Shown here: piece by piece, positions 7,165-13,395 of the stretch
Layout of the letters: each line of letters opens with the position of its first letter
How positions within the stretch are numbered: position 1 is the stretch's first letter
NCBI GenBank assembly: GCA_030642005.1
Contig: DAOWOP010000024.1
Span: 1-23,081, forward strand
Reading direction: 5' to 3'
Origin: Planctomycetales bacterium
GTDB taxonomy: Bacteria > Planctomycetota > Phycisphaerae > SM23-33
Length of the DNA stretch: 23,081 nt
Notes under the pieces: model-generated
Told to the model about the DNA's origin: nothing
Databases searched by the model: none
What the model saw: only the letters and a program-made list of their open reading frames with translations
Made by a program: the position numbers and the translations under genes

Positions 7165-7434
7165 ATGCCGATTGCTACATCTCACACATACATCGAGCAT
7201 ATTGAAGACCGGGCCGGTGGCCGGGCTACGATAAAGGGTACGCGCATACCCGTCTGGGCAATTGTCCAGTGCTATCAGTCGGGGCTGACCCCGGAGGAGA
7301 TACTCGCGCATTACCCGCAATTGACCCTCTCCCGCGTCTTCGATGCGCTTGGATACTATGACGACAACCGCCAGGAGATCGAAACAGACATAAGCGACAA
7401 CTGCTCTCCTACCCATCGCTGCGTCAGGCTTTGA
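7165..7434 (+). CDS. DUF433 domain protein (VapB-like antitoxin type)
   Basis: An 89-residue protein with the DUF433 signature: GGRATIKGTRIPVWAIVQ (about residues 18-35), then SGLTPEEILAHYPQLTLSRVFDALGYY and a DNRQEIETDI helix. DUF433 proteins are small winged-helix-like proteins usually encoded just before a DUF5615 PIN-like toxin, for which they act as antitoxin. Here no DUF5615 gene follows. Instead the gene runs 11 bp into the 3' end of a convergent PIN-domain gene. The last dozen residues (SPTHRCVRL) look unlike the family's usual acidic end, suggesting that the original downstream DNA was lost and the frame now ends at a chance stop. A promoter and a Shine-Dalgarno sequence are present, so it may still be expressed. 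Confidence 0.82.
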   Translation: MPIATSHTYIEHIEDRAGGRATIKGTRIPVWAIVQCYQSGLTPEEILAHYPQLTLSRVFDALGYYDDNRQEIETDISDNCSPTHRCVRL

Positions 7435-7834
7435 ACGGATTCTGGACGGGGATATTGGCGTAGCGTTGCCCGGCGCTGAAATCTTCGCTCATCAGCATAC
7501 TGCAATTGGCATGTTCAGCCGCTGCGATAATACCGGCGTCCCAGAAATGAACCTGATACCGCTGGGTCAGTTCCACGCTGCGCCTCACGAGAGAAGGTGT
7601 CATCTGCACAACTTCGAGGGTCTCCAGCAACAACAACTGGCGCAAAATCACGTCAACATCCTGGCCTAGTTTCGCAATCGCCGTGGCTGCATATTCCTGC
7701 AAAACCTGCGTAGAGATTACGCCGCCGCTTCGCATAGCGTCGGTAACAACCTCGACGGCCTTGGCCTGCTTGGCCGGATCGCGCCGATCATTGGCATAGA
7801 CAATCAGGTTCGTATCCAGGAAAACTTTACTCAT
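7424..7834 (-). CDS. PIN-domain toxin (VapC-type ribonuclease)
   Basis: A PIN endoribonuclease of the VapC type; such toxins cleave tRNA or rRNA. I start it at the ATG complementary to 7832-7834 (MSKVFLDTNLIVYAND), giving 136 residues; a longer frame extends upstream, but its extra part is the antitoxin gene in another frame. Acidic PIN-site residues are visible: D7 in FLDTN, the Glu of QVLQEYAATA, the Asp of HFWDAGIIAAA and the Asp of SEDFSAG. The gene overlaps the RHH antitoxin stop by 8 nt, which is typical of toxin-antitoxin translational coupling. A GAGG Shine-Dalgarno sequence lies 5 nt upstream of the start. Confidence 0.88.
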   Translation of the reverse strand: MSKVFLDTNLIVYANDRRDPAKQAKAVEVVTDAMRSGGVISTQVLQEYAATAIAKLGQDVDVILRQLLLLETLEVVQMTPSLVRRSVELTQRYQVHFWDAGIIAAAEHANCSMLMSEDFSAGQRYANIPVQNPFKA

Positions 7835-8069
7835 GTCGGCCTCGCGTATGGACTGATTGACGGTCGAAGCGAAATCCATCATCAGACTCACCGGCTTGAG
7901 CACGCGATAAAGACGCGAACTCATCGGCAGCATCTGCGCCGCTCCTGCCACCGGCCAGACACCGCATGTAATCCCGAATCAACTGATTCAGCGTCGTATC
8001 GTGTGCCGAGGCATACGCGCGAGCATCGGTAAGCAACTTCTCATCCGCAGAAAGAGTTATATTCTTCAT
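7827..8069 (-). CDS. RHH-type antitoxin of the VapBC pair
   Basis: An 80-residue partner of the PIN toxin. The N-terminus MKNITLSADEKLLTDARAYA, with a following helix TTLNQLIRDYMRCLAGG, is a ribbon-helix-helix DNA-binding domain (about residues 1-45). The acidic C-terminal part (SDDGFRFDRQSVHTRGRHE) is the toxin-neutralising tail seen in this family. The start at the ATG complementary to 8067-8069 is preferred over an upstream TAT-rich extension because GGAG lies 8 nt upstream and the RHH strand begins exactly there. It is the first gene of the operon. A palindrome and an extended -10 promoter lie 20-50 bp upstream, fitting autoregulation. Confidence 0.88.
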   Translation of the reverse strand: MKNITLSADEKLLTDARAYASAHDTTLNQLIRDYMRCLAGGRSGADAADEFASLSRAQAGESDDGFRFDRQSVHTRGRHE

Positions 8070-8091
8070 CCCAAGGTCTCCAAAAATAAAT

Positions 8092-8117
8092 CGCACATAT
8101 TGTGCGTACACATTATA
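8092..8117 (-). promoter_or_regulatory. VapBC promoter with palindromic operator
   Basis: On the minus strand the extended -10 TGGTATAAT (TATAAT complementary to 8112-8117) is followed by a palindrome CGCACA-TAT-TGTGCG (8092-8106) positioned over the expected transcription start. Such a site suits repression by the RHH antitoxin, alone or with toxin. The -35 region is weak, as expected for an extended -10 promoter. Confidence 0.65.
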
Positions 8118-8161
8118 CCATATAACTGCAGTATCTTTTCGGTATTTTTTTGTTCAATCCG

Positions 8162-8189
8162 TTGTAATTTCCGATTTTTGCCATAGAAT
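8162..8189 (+). promoter_or_regulatory. Candidate folP promoter, start codon 8 nt after the -10
   Basis: TTGTAA (8162-8167), 16 nt, TAGAAT (8184-8189). The ATG at 8198 comes 8 nt later, so a normal transcription start would leave almost no leader. No Shine-Dalgarno sequence is visible. Confidence 0.5.
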
Positions 8190-8197
8190 CTCCATAT

Positions 8198-9064
8198 ATG
8201 CCACAAACATTGGACGAAATCCTGAATTCGCATCGCACGCATCGGCCTGTGGTTATGGGGATTCTGAACGTTACGCCGGACAGTTTCTCCGACGGCGGAC
8301 GGTTCCTCGATGCGCCGGCGGCTGTCGCCCAGGCGCGACAGATGGTCGCCGAAGGTGCGGATATCATCGACGTCGGCGCCGAATCCACCCGCCCCGGCTC
8401 GGCGCGAGTCGGTCCCGACGAGCAAATCCGCCGCATCGAACCGATATTACCTGAACTAACCAAACTCGACGCCATTGTCAGCATCGACACCACCATTGCC
8501 GAGGTAGCCGAGGTGGCCCTCGATGCCGGGGCGCAAATCATCAACGATGTCTCGGCCGGTCGGGACGACGCCAAGATGTTCGGCCTGGCGGCATCACGCA
8601 ACGCCGCCCTGATCCTGATGCACATGCTCGGTAGGCCCAAAACTATGCAGGAAAATCCTCAATATGACGATGTGGCAAAAGAGGTCCGCGACTTCCTGGC
8701 TGGGCGAATCAAGGCCGCAACCGACGCGGGCGTGAAACGAAATCGCATCATAATCGATCCGGGTATCGGTTTCGGCAAAGACCTGGAACACAATCTGGCG
8801 CTGCTGAATAACATCGGCGTCCTGGCCGAACTGGGCGCGCCTGTGCTGGTTGGGCCGAGCCGGAAGCGGTTCATCGGGGAGATTTCGGGGCGGGCCGATA
8901 CGTCCGAAAGGCTTGGCGGGACTATTGCTGCTTGCCTTGCATCCTGGCGCGGTGGAGCGAGCATCTTTCGCGTTCACGACGTCGCCGCGATAGTCCAGGC
9001 GCTGACCGTTGCGCGTGCGATTGAAGAAAAAGACAAAAAGCGTCGTCGTACCGACGACGGCTAA
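8198..9064 (+). CDS. folP: Dihydropteroate synthase
   Basis: Condenses 6-hydroxymethyl-7,8-dihydropterin pyrophosphate with p-aminobenzoate to give 7,8-dihydropteroate, the step blocked by sulfonamides. The 288-residue TIM-barrel protein has all family motifs: MGILNVTPDSFSDGG (about 20-34), DVGAESTRPG (about 58-67), SIDTT, IINDVSAG, LMHMLGRPKTMQ, IIDPGIGFGK, GPSRKRFIGEI and the closing IFRVHDV. The length is normal. The start at 8198 is immediately before conserved sequence and has a -10-like box 8 nt upstream. It is divergent from the VapBC operon. cdaA follows in the same direction after 73 nt, but with a 9-nt-period repeat and its own -10 box in the gap, so the two may be separately transcribed. 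Confidence 0.96.
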   Translation: MPQTLDEILNSHRTHRPVVMGILNVTPDSFSDGGRFLDAPAAVAQARQMVAEGADIIDVGAESTRPGSARVGPDEQIRRIEPILPELTKLDAIVSIDTTIAEVAEVALDAGAQIINDVSAGRDDAKMFGLAASRNAALILMHMLGRPKTMQENPQYDDVAKEVRDFLAGRIKAATDAGVKRNRIIIDPGIGFGKDLEHNLALLNNIGVLAELGAPVLVGPSRKRFIGEISGRADTSERLGGTIAACLASWRGGASIFRVHDVAAIVQALTVARAIEEKDKKRRRTDDG

Positions 9065-9090
9065 ACGGGTATTCGGCTTTTCAGAAGAAT

Positions 9091-9117
9091 CCGTGTAATC
9101 TGTGTAATCCGTGGACT
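9091..9117 (+). repeat. Short 9-nt-period repeat upstream of cdaA
   Basis: Three imperfect 9-nt units follow each other: CCGTGTAAT (9091-9099), CTGTGTAAT (9100-9108) and CCGTGGACT (9109-9117). The sequence is related in pattern to the units of the 11135-11337 inverted repeat. Read on the minus strand it translates to a T-D-Y-T-D-Y-T-D type string, which is not a real protein. Confidence 0.7.
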
Positions 9118-9125
9118 GATTACTA

Positions 9126-9131
9126 TAGAAT
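9126..9131 (+). promoter_or_regulatory. Candidate -10 box of cdaA
   Basis: TATAGAAT gives TAGAAT at 9126-9131, and the GTG start at 9138 follows after 6 nt. No Shine-Dalgarno sequence is present. The transcription start would fall at or next to the start codon. Confidence 0.45.
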
Positions 9132-9137
9132 ATCATC

Positions 9138-9983
9138 GTGGGTGAATTGATCAGGAACATCACGAATCTACTGCACCGCGTGGCCAGTTATGACCCTATG
9201 GTTGTAATCGTGGAGATGTTGCTCATTGGTTTGGTGGTGTGGTGGGTGGTCCGTTTCCTTCGCGGAACCCGCGGCGAGAGTCTTGTCAAAGGCGTGGTCG
9301 TTGTCCTGGTGGTAGTGTATTTGTGCATCCTCCTGCTTCCGAAGGGTCAGGACCGCCGCTGGGACCGAATCGAATTTCTTTACGGAAAGTTTCTGCTGTT
9401 CGCTTTCGTGGCGGTGGTGGTAGCCTTTCAGCCCGAACTCCGCCGGGCATTGGGGCAACTGGGCCGCGCGCCCATATTCGGCGGTCTGCACCGGTACGTG
9501 GAGGAAAATATCAGCGTTCTCGTAGAGTCTGCTGGGTATCTCTCACGCAATAAGACAGGCGCCATAATCGCTGTAGAGCGCAAGATCGGGCTGGGGGGGC
9601 TGATGGAATCCGGCGTGCCTCTGGACGCTGAACTGACAGCCGGACTTCTGAACACGATTTTCTACCACGGTACTCCGCTGCATGACATGGGCGTGATCGT
9701 CCAGCAGGGGCGTGTGGCGGCGGCAGGCTGCCAGTTTCCCCTCGCCGAGAGCGAAGATGTGGACGCCTCGCTGGGCAGCAGGCACCGGGCGGCCTTGGGA
9801 CTGGCGCAGGAAACCGACGCCGTCGTCATCGTCGTCAGCGAAGAGACCGGACGCATCTCCATCGCCTCGGACGGACAACTGCACATCGGCCTCGACGCCG
9901 ACAACCTGCGCGAACTGCTGCGGGCGATGCTGATGCCGAGGAAAAGAAAATGGTTGCCGCGATGGATTACCACAAGCCGATAA
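9138..9983 (+). CDS. cdaA: Diadenylate cyclase (CdaA/DisA_N family)
   Basis: Makes cyclic di-AMP from two ATP at the membrane. The 281-residue protein has hydrophobic segments at about 21-41, 51-67 and 83-97, as in CdaA, followed by the DisA_N catalytic domain from about 110. The pattern SGVPLDAELTAGLLNTIF, then TPLHDMGVIV and GSRHRAALG (RHR at 215-217), then VVSEETGRISIASDG is clearly the family. The conserved DGA motif is replaced by D-M-G (residues 183-185); the Asp is kept but the Gly-Ala step is altered, so activity should not be taken for granted. The GTG start has no Shine-Dalgarno sequence. The YbbR-domain gene follows after 22 nt, matching the cdaA-cdaR pairing known in Firmicutes. 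Confidence 0.93.
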   Translation: MGELIRNITNLLHRVASYDPMVVIVEMLLIGLVVWWVVRFLRGTRGESLVKGVVVVLVVVYLCILLLPKGQDRRWDRIEFLYGKFLLFAFVAVVVAFQPELRRALGQLGRAPIFGGLHRYVEENISVLVESAGYLSRNKTGAIIAVERKIGLGGLMESGVPLDAELTAGLLNTIFYHGTPLHDMGVIVQQGRVAAAGCQFPLAESEDVDASLGSRHRAALGLAQETDAVVIVVSEETGRISIASDGQLHIGLDADNLRELLRAMLMPRKRKWLPRWITTSR

Positions 9984-10005
9984 AACTAAAAGCCCATAAC
10001 AACAT

Positions 10006-11112
10006 ATGAGCACAAGACTTAACAAACCCGGTAAGTGGCTTCGCACAGAACTTCCCGTTACCCGATTCAGTCGGGAATGGTTCATGCAGTCGTTGCGTAC
10101 AGCCGCATGGGTCGCCGTCATTACCGTCCTCGTCTGGGTCTATGCCGACATCCATTTCACCGATAAGGAGTATATTACCGCAATCCTGCACTTTCACACC
10201 AACTCCGACAGCAAGGTGGTGCTGCTGAGCGAAAGCCGAATCCCCATCACCTTCCGCATCAAGGGAAACCGTTACTACATGGACCGTTTTATTAACCGCC
10301 TGGCCGGAGTGAACTCGATTCTGGAGTTCGACGTTGCCGGGGCCAAGGAGTACAAACCGGGACAGAAGTACCAGGAGCGCACCGCGAACCTGATGAGTAA
10401 ACTGGCGGCGTTTCGCGGTTCGGGCCTGGAGATCATATCGGCCAGACCGGCGAGAATTGATATCCACATGGATAACACGCTCCTGGTTCCCGACGTACAA
10501 GTGGAATTCAAATACAGCGGTGCAGTACTGGCCGAAGACCCAAGGATAGAACCGGCGCGTATTGAATTGCGCCTTCCCGCAAGCCTGCGACAGAAGATTG
10601 ATCCGAAGAAAATAACACTGATGACCCGAACGGTTGATTTGAGCGGCAAGGCCGCCGGTAAGACCGAGACGGTCAAAGTTGTCGTCCTCCCGCCGTCGAA
10701 TCTCAACCACGTGAAACTGAAACCGCGAAAGGTTACCGTAACCTTCAAAGTCGGCCAGCAGACCGATAGCAGAAAATTCACCGTAACCGTCGCCGTTCAG
10801 TCGCCCAAGGCCTGGCTGATGGATGGGACTGGGAGCAAATATGAACTCCAGACCCCGCCGCCGGAAAACTGGACCAGGCAGATTACCGTCGCCGGAAACC
10901 GCATCGACCTGGACAAACTCAGTGCCGAGAATATCCAGGCTTATATCGTCCTGACGGACAACGACCTCAAGCCGGTTAAGAGTTGGTGGCCGGGCAAGGT
11001 GAAGGTCAGGTTTCCCGAGGGGTTGAAGGTAAGCCTTGCCGAGCCTGCGCCGGAGGACCTGATGTATCGTCTGGTAAAGCGCGGCGAAGCACCCGCGCCA
11101 CCGGGTTCCTGA
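10006..11112 (+). CDS. YbbR-domain membrane protein (CdaR-like)
   Basis: A 368-residue protein anchored by one N-terminal transmembrane helix (about 31-47, RTAAWVAVITVLVWVYADI). A large extracytoplasmic part follows, made of beta-rich YbbR-type repeats: strands such as IPITFRIKGN (about 85-94), GLEIISARPARIDIHM and VPDVQVEFKYSG, the segment ARIELRLPASL, and later LKPRKVTVTFKVGQ. In Firmicutes the YbbR protein CdaR binds and modulates the diadenylate cyclase CdaA. The adjacency and 22-nt spacing here support the same partnership. The sequence is divergent, so regulatory direction cannot be inferred. It is the last gene before an inverted-repeat element. Confidence 0.82.
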   Translation: MSTRLNKPGKWLRTELPVTRFSREWFMQSLRTAAWVAVITVLVWVYADIHFTDKEYITAILHFHTNSDSKVVLLSESRIPITFRIKGNRYYMDRFINRLAGVNSILEFDVAGAKEYKPGQKYQERTANLMSKLAAFRGSGLEIISARPARIDIHMDNTLLVPDVQVEFKYSGAVLAEDPRIEPARIELRLPASLRQKIDPKKITLMTRTVDLSGKAAGKTETVKVVVLPPSNLNHVKLKPRKVTVTFKVGQQTDSRKFTVTVAVQSPKAWLMDGTGSKYELQTPPPENWTRQITVAGNRIDLDKLSAENIQAYIVLTDNDLKPVKSWWPGKVKVRFPEGLKVSLAEPAPEDLMYRLVKRGEAPAPPGS

Positions 11113-11134
11113 CAGGCCTGTCCGCAATGTTTTT

Positions 11135-11337
11135 TTAACCACAGAGGACACAGAGGTTACAGAGAATCAGAAAATTCTATTTCTTTAGCGGAGGAGTTTG
11201 CCTACTCGCCGCAGATATTGCCGGTATTGACAGCAAGGAAGCCCAACCAGTGCGTCGCAGTGAAAAAGAGGTGAAATACTTGTATAAGTCTCTATAAAAT
11301 AAAGCACCTCTGTGATCTCTGTGTCCTCTGTGGTTAA
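11135..11337. mobile_element. 203-bp element with near-perfect 30-bp inverted repeats
   Basis: The ends 11135-11164 and 11308-11337 are inverted copies matching at 28 of 30 positions. Each is built of three 9-nt units: left CACAGAGGA, CACAGAGGT, TACAGAGAA; right CTCTGTGAT, CTCTGTGTC, CTCTGTGGT, ending in TTAA. The 143-bp interior has a hairpin at 11188-11212 and no gene. No target-site duplication is evident. It may be a MITE-like or REP-like dispersed repeat. Its right end supplies part of the AAGGA Shine-Dalgarno sequence of proA. Confidence 0.65.
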
Positions 11338-11346
11338 GGAATCGTT

Positions 11347-12603
11347 ATGGACGCCGCCGCATACGTAAAGCAAATCGCTTCTGCCGCCCGGTCCGCCGCA
11401 GCCGAACTGGCCGTTGCGACCGGAGCCGAACGGGACGCCGCACTTCTCGCCGCCGCCGGGGCAATCCGCAACGCCGCAGCCGGCATCCAGGCCGAAAATG
11501 CCAAAGACCTCGCCGCCGCTGAACAGGCCGGACTGGCCGAGGCGATGATCGACCGGCTGAAACTGACGGATTCGCGCGTCGAGGCAATGGCAGCGGGCCT
11601 GGAGGCCATCGCCGCGCAGACCGATCCGGTCGGACAGACCATCTCCGCCTCCAACAGGCCAAACGGCCTGCGGATCGAAAAACGCCGCGTCCCGCTGGGC
11701 GTAGTGGCTATCATCTATGAGTCCCGCCCGAACGTAACCGCCGACGCCGCCGGGCTGTGCATCAAAAGCGGAAACGCCGTAATCCTCCGAGGCGGCAAAG
11801 AAGCCATCCATTCAAACCTCGCCATCGCCGAGTGTCTGCGAGCGGGCTTGGCGACCAGACCTCTGCCCGAATCAGCCATCACCGTCATCGACAAAACCGA
11901 CCGGGCCGTCGTGCCCGCGATGGCAAAGGCGGAAGGCCTGATAGACCTCATCATCCCCCGCGGTGGGGAAGGTTTAATCCGCGCCGTAGTCGAGGCCGCT
12001 ACCATCCCCGTCATCAAGCACTACACCGGCAACTGCCACGTCTATGTCCACGCCGACGCTGATTTGAATATGGCTAAAGCAATCGTCGTCAACGCCAAGT
12101 GCCAGCGCCCCGGCGTCTGCAACGCCGCCGAGACGCTGCTGGTCGATGCGGCGATTGCCGACGAATTCCTGCCCGTGATCGCCGAAAAACTCGCCGACGC
12201 CGGCGTCGAACTGCGAGGCTGCGAAAAATCGCGAAAAATCGTCCCCGATATGAAAGAGGCCACCGAAGCCGATTGGGCTGCCGAATATCTCGCACTGACG
12301 TTGGCGGTGAAGGTGGTCGATTCGCTCGATGAAGCCGTCGAGCACATCAACAAGTACGGCTCGCATCACACCGACGCGATTGTTACAGGTAGCCTGGCCG
12401 CTGCCGAGGCATTTGTCGCGCGGGTCGATAGTTCATCGGTGATGGTCAACGCCTCGACGCGGTTTTCCGACGGCGGCGTGTACGGCCTCGGGGCCGAGGT
12501 CGGTATCAGCACAGACAAACTCCACGCCCGCGGACCTATGGGCGCAGAAGACCTCACCACTTATAAGTGGATCGTTACCGGCAGCGGCCATATCCGCGAA
12601 TAG
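11347..12603 (+). CDS. proA: Gamma-glutamyl phosphate reductase
   Basis: Second step of proline synthesis: NADPH-dependent reduction of gamma-glutamyl phosphate to glutamate 5-semialdehyde. The 418-residue product belongs to the aldehyde dehydrogenase fold. Key signatures are RVPLGVVAIIYESRPNVTAD (about 114-133), NAVILRGGKEA and IPRGGEGLI. Next come HYTGNCHVYV and the catalytic Cys258 in KCQRPGVCNAAETLLVD, with SSVMVNASTRFSDGGVYGLG near the end. The length is typical. AAGGA lies about 7 nt upstream of the ATG and overlaps the end of the inverted-repeat element. A tandem GCGAAAAATC duplication (about 12221-12240) encodes a charged surface stretch. No proB is nearby. Confidence 0.96.
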   Translation: MDAAAYVKQIASAARSAAAELAVATGAERDAALLAAAGAIRNAAAGIQAENAKDLAAAEQAGLAEAMIDRLKLTDSRVEAMAAGLEAIAAQTDPVGQTISASNRPNGLRIEKRRVPLGVVAIIYESRPNVTADAAGLCIKSGNAVILRGGKEAIHSNLAIAECLRAGLATRPLPESAITVIDKTDRAVVPAMAKAEGLIDLIIPRGGEGLIRAVVEAATIPVIKHYTGNCHVYVHADADLNMAKAIVVNAKCQRPGVCNAAETLLVDAAIADEFLPVIAEKLADAGVELRGCEKSRKIVPDMKEATEADWAAEYLALTLAVKVVDSLDEAVEHINKYGSHHTDAIVTGSLAAAEAFVARVDSSSVMVNASTRFSDGGVYGLGAEVGISTDKLHARGPMGAEDLTTYKWIVTGSGHIRE

Positions 12604-12608
12604 AATCG

Positions 12609-12652
12609 GCAGGTCCCGTGAATCCGCCCTGGGTGTCCCTAGCGGGACCTGC
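12609..12652 (+). terminator. Hairpin after proA, possible terminator or control element
   Basis: Perfect 10-bp arms GCAGGTCCCG (12609-12618) and CGGGACCTGC (12643-12652) enclose a 24-nt loop. A TAAAAT sequence follows directly instead of a T-run, so the same end could form the -10 of the next gene. Function is uncertain. Confidence 0.4.
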
Positions 12653-12658
12653 TAAAAT
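12653..12658 (+). promoter_or_regulatory. Candidate -10 box of the small CxxC protein gene
   Basis: TAAAAT directly abuts the hairpin after proA. The ATG at 12668 follows after 9 nt without a clear Shine-Dalgarno sequence, again suggesting a very short or absent leader. Confidence 0.4.
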
Positions 12659-12667
12659 GTTCTTGGT

Positions 12668-12955
12668 ATGGGCAAGGAACCTGAAGCGCATTTATTTTGT
12701 CATCGCTGCGGTGCGGTGCTGAGGCCGGGGGTGGAGAATTTCTACGTCGTGCGGATCGAGGCGTTCGCCGACCCGACCGGGCCGAACCTGACAGAGGCAG
12801 ACCTTGCCGCAGATATTGACGAGGTTATCGAGGACATCCTCGAAGAAATCCGCCACACCTCCGAGGCCGAACTGATGGACCAGGTCTATCGCCGCCTGAC
12901 GATCCACCTGTGCGGAAAATGCTACTCCGAGTGGATCGAAAACCCAGCTTCGTAA
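12668..12955 (+). CDS. Small zinc-ribbon-like protein, unknown function
   Basis: A 95-residue acidic cytosolic protein that I cannot assign to a named family. Two Cys pairs bracket it: C11/C14 (FCHRCGAVL) near the N-terminus and C82/C85 (HLCGKCYSEW) near the C-terminus. Together they can make one zinc site. Between them lies an acidic helix (ADLAADIDEVIEDILEEI). This two-knuckle design is common in small housekeeping proteins that bind nucleic acid or protein partners. It sits between proA and the convergent STAS gene and is probably monocistronic. The start is supported by a -10-like box 9 nt upstream and by the conserved-looking Cys pair right after it. Confidence 0.75.
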   Translation: MGKEPEAHLFCHRCGAVLRPGVENFYVVRIEAFADPTGPNLTEADLAADIDEVIEDILEEIRHTSEAELMDQVYRRLTIHLCGKCYSEWIENPAS

Positions 12956-12979
12956 TTGCCAATTTCCAAATCGGTGGTA

Positions 12980-13336
12980 TTACACATCCGCGTCTTTCGG
13001 ACGGAACTCCAGGCGGGCACGATTCACGTCGGGGTAGATTCCGAAGATTTTATTGAGGTGCGTCAAGTTCAGCACCGCGGCGACTCGGCTGTGCACGTTG
13101 GCGATCTTCACCTCGCCGCCCGCCATCCTGGCCCGCTTGTGCACGCGGAGCAGAACGCCCAGGCCGTAACTGGAAATGTAGGTGAGTTTGTCGCAGTCGA
13201 TAATGATCTTCTTAAGCCCGCCCTTGATCAAATCGACGATCTCCTGGACGAACTGACTGCTGGTGTGCCGGTCGATCCCGCCGTCAGCCGAGATGATCAG
13301 GACGTCCCCTTCATCTTCGTGGTAGTAGAATTCCAT
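12980..13336 (-). CDS. STAS-domain protein (anti-sigma factor antagonist type)
   Basis: A 118-residue single STAS domain, as in RsbV/SpoIIAA. These proteins bind a serine kinase/anti-sigma factor and release a sigma factor when unphosphorylated. The pattern DVLIISADGGIDRHTSSQF, then LKKIIIDCDKLTYISSYGLGVLL, then GGEVKIANVHSRVAAVLNLTHL is diagnostic. The Ser corresponding to the phosphorylation site is S56 in YISSYGLG (the D of the classical DS[ST]G is replaced by Ser, as in other 'YISSxGL' members). I start at the second Met (ATG complementary to 13334-13336), because the upstream Met overlaps a TACAAT box. No kinase or sigma gene is nearby. Convergent with the CxxC gene. Confidence 0.87.
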   Translation of the reverse strand: MEFYYHEDEGDVLIISADGGIDRHTSSQFVQEIVDLIKGGLKKIIIDCDKLTYISSYGLGVLLRVHKRARMAGGEVKIANVHSRVAAVLNLTHLNKIFGIYPDVNRARLEFRPKDADV

Positions 13337-13342
13337 GGCTGC

Positions 13343-13348
13343 ATTGTA
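13343..13348 (-). promoter_or_regulatory. Candidate -10 box of the STAS gene
   Basis: TACAAT on the minus strand (complement of 13343-13348) ends 6 nt before the ATG at 13336. A CTGACA -35-like box (complement of 13363-13368) is 14 nt upstream, shorter than usual. A leaderless mRNA is likely if this is the promoter. Confidence 0.4.
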
Positions 13349-13395
13349 CAAAGATGGGGACTTGTCAGGAAAGCCAAAACGAACTTCCGACCGTG

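Noticed and set aside
7835..7951. Longer N-terminus of the PIN toxin
   Set aside because: PIN domains start with the strand KVFLDTN directly after the Met; the extra part lies over the antitoxin gene in another frame.
8070..8111. Longer N-terminus of the RHH antitoxin
   Set aside because: It would run through the palindromic operator and start at the -10 box; the ATG at 8067-8069 has a good ribosome-binding site.
9065..9163. Minus-strand peptide of T-D-Y-T-D-Y-T-D type near the cdaA start
   Set aside because: It is the translation of the 9-nt-period repeat, a known kind of annotation artefact, not a gene.
9967..11151. Minus-strand open frame opposite the YbbR-domain gene
   Set aside because: The plus-strand protein has a membrane helix, YbbR-type strands and operon context; the antisense translation does not resemble a protein family.
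11113..11346. CRISPR-like array between ybbR and proA
   Set aside because: The repeated units are 9 nt without spacers and occur as two inverted blocks, so this is not a CRISPR array.
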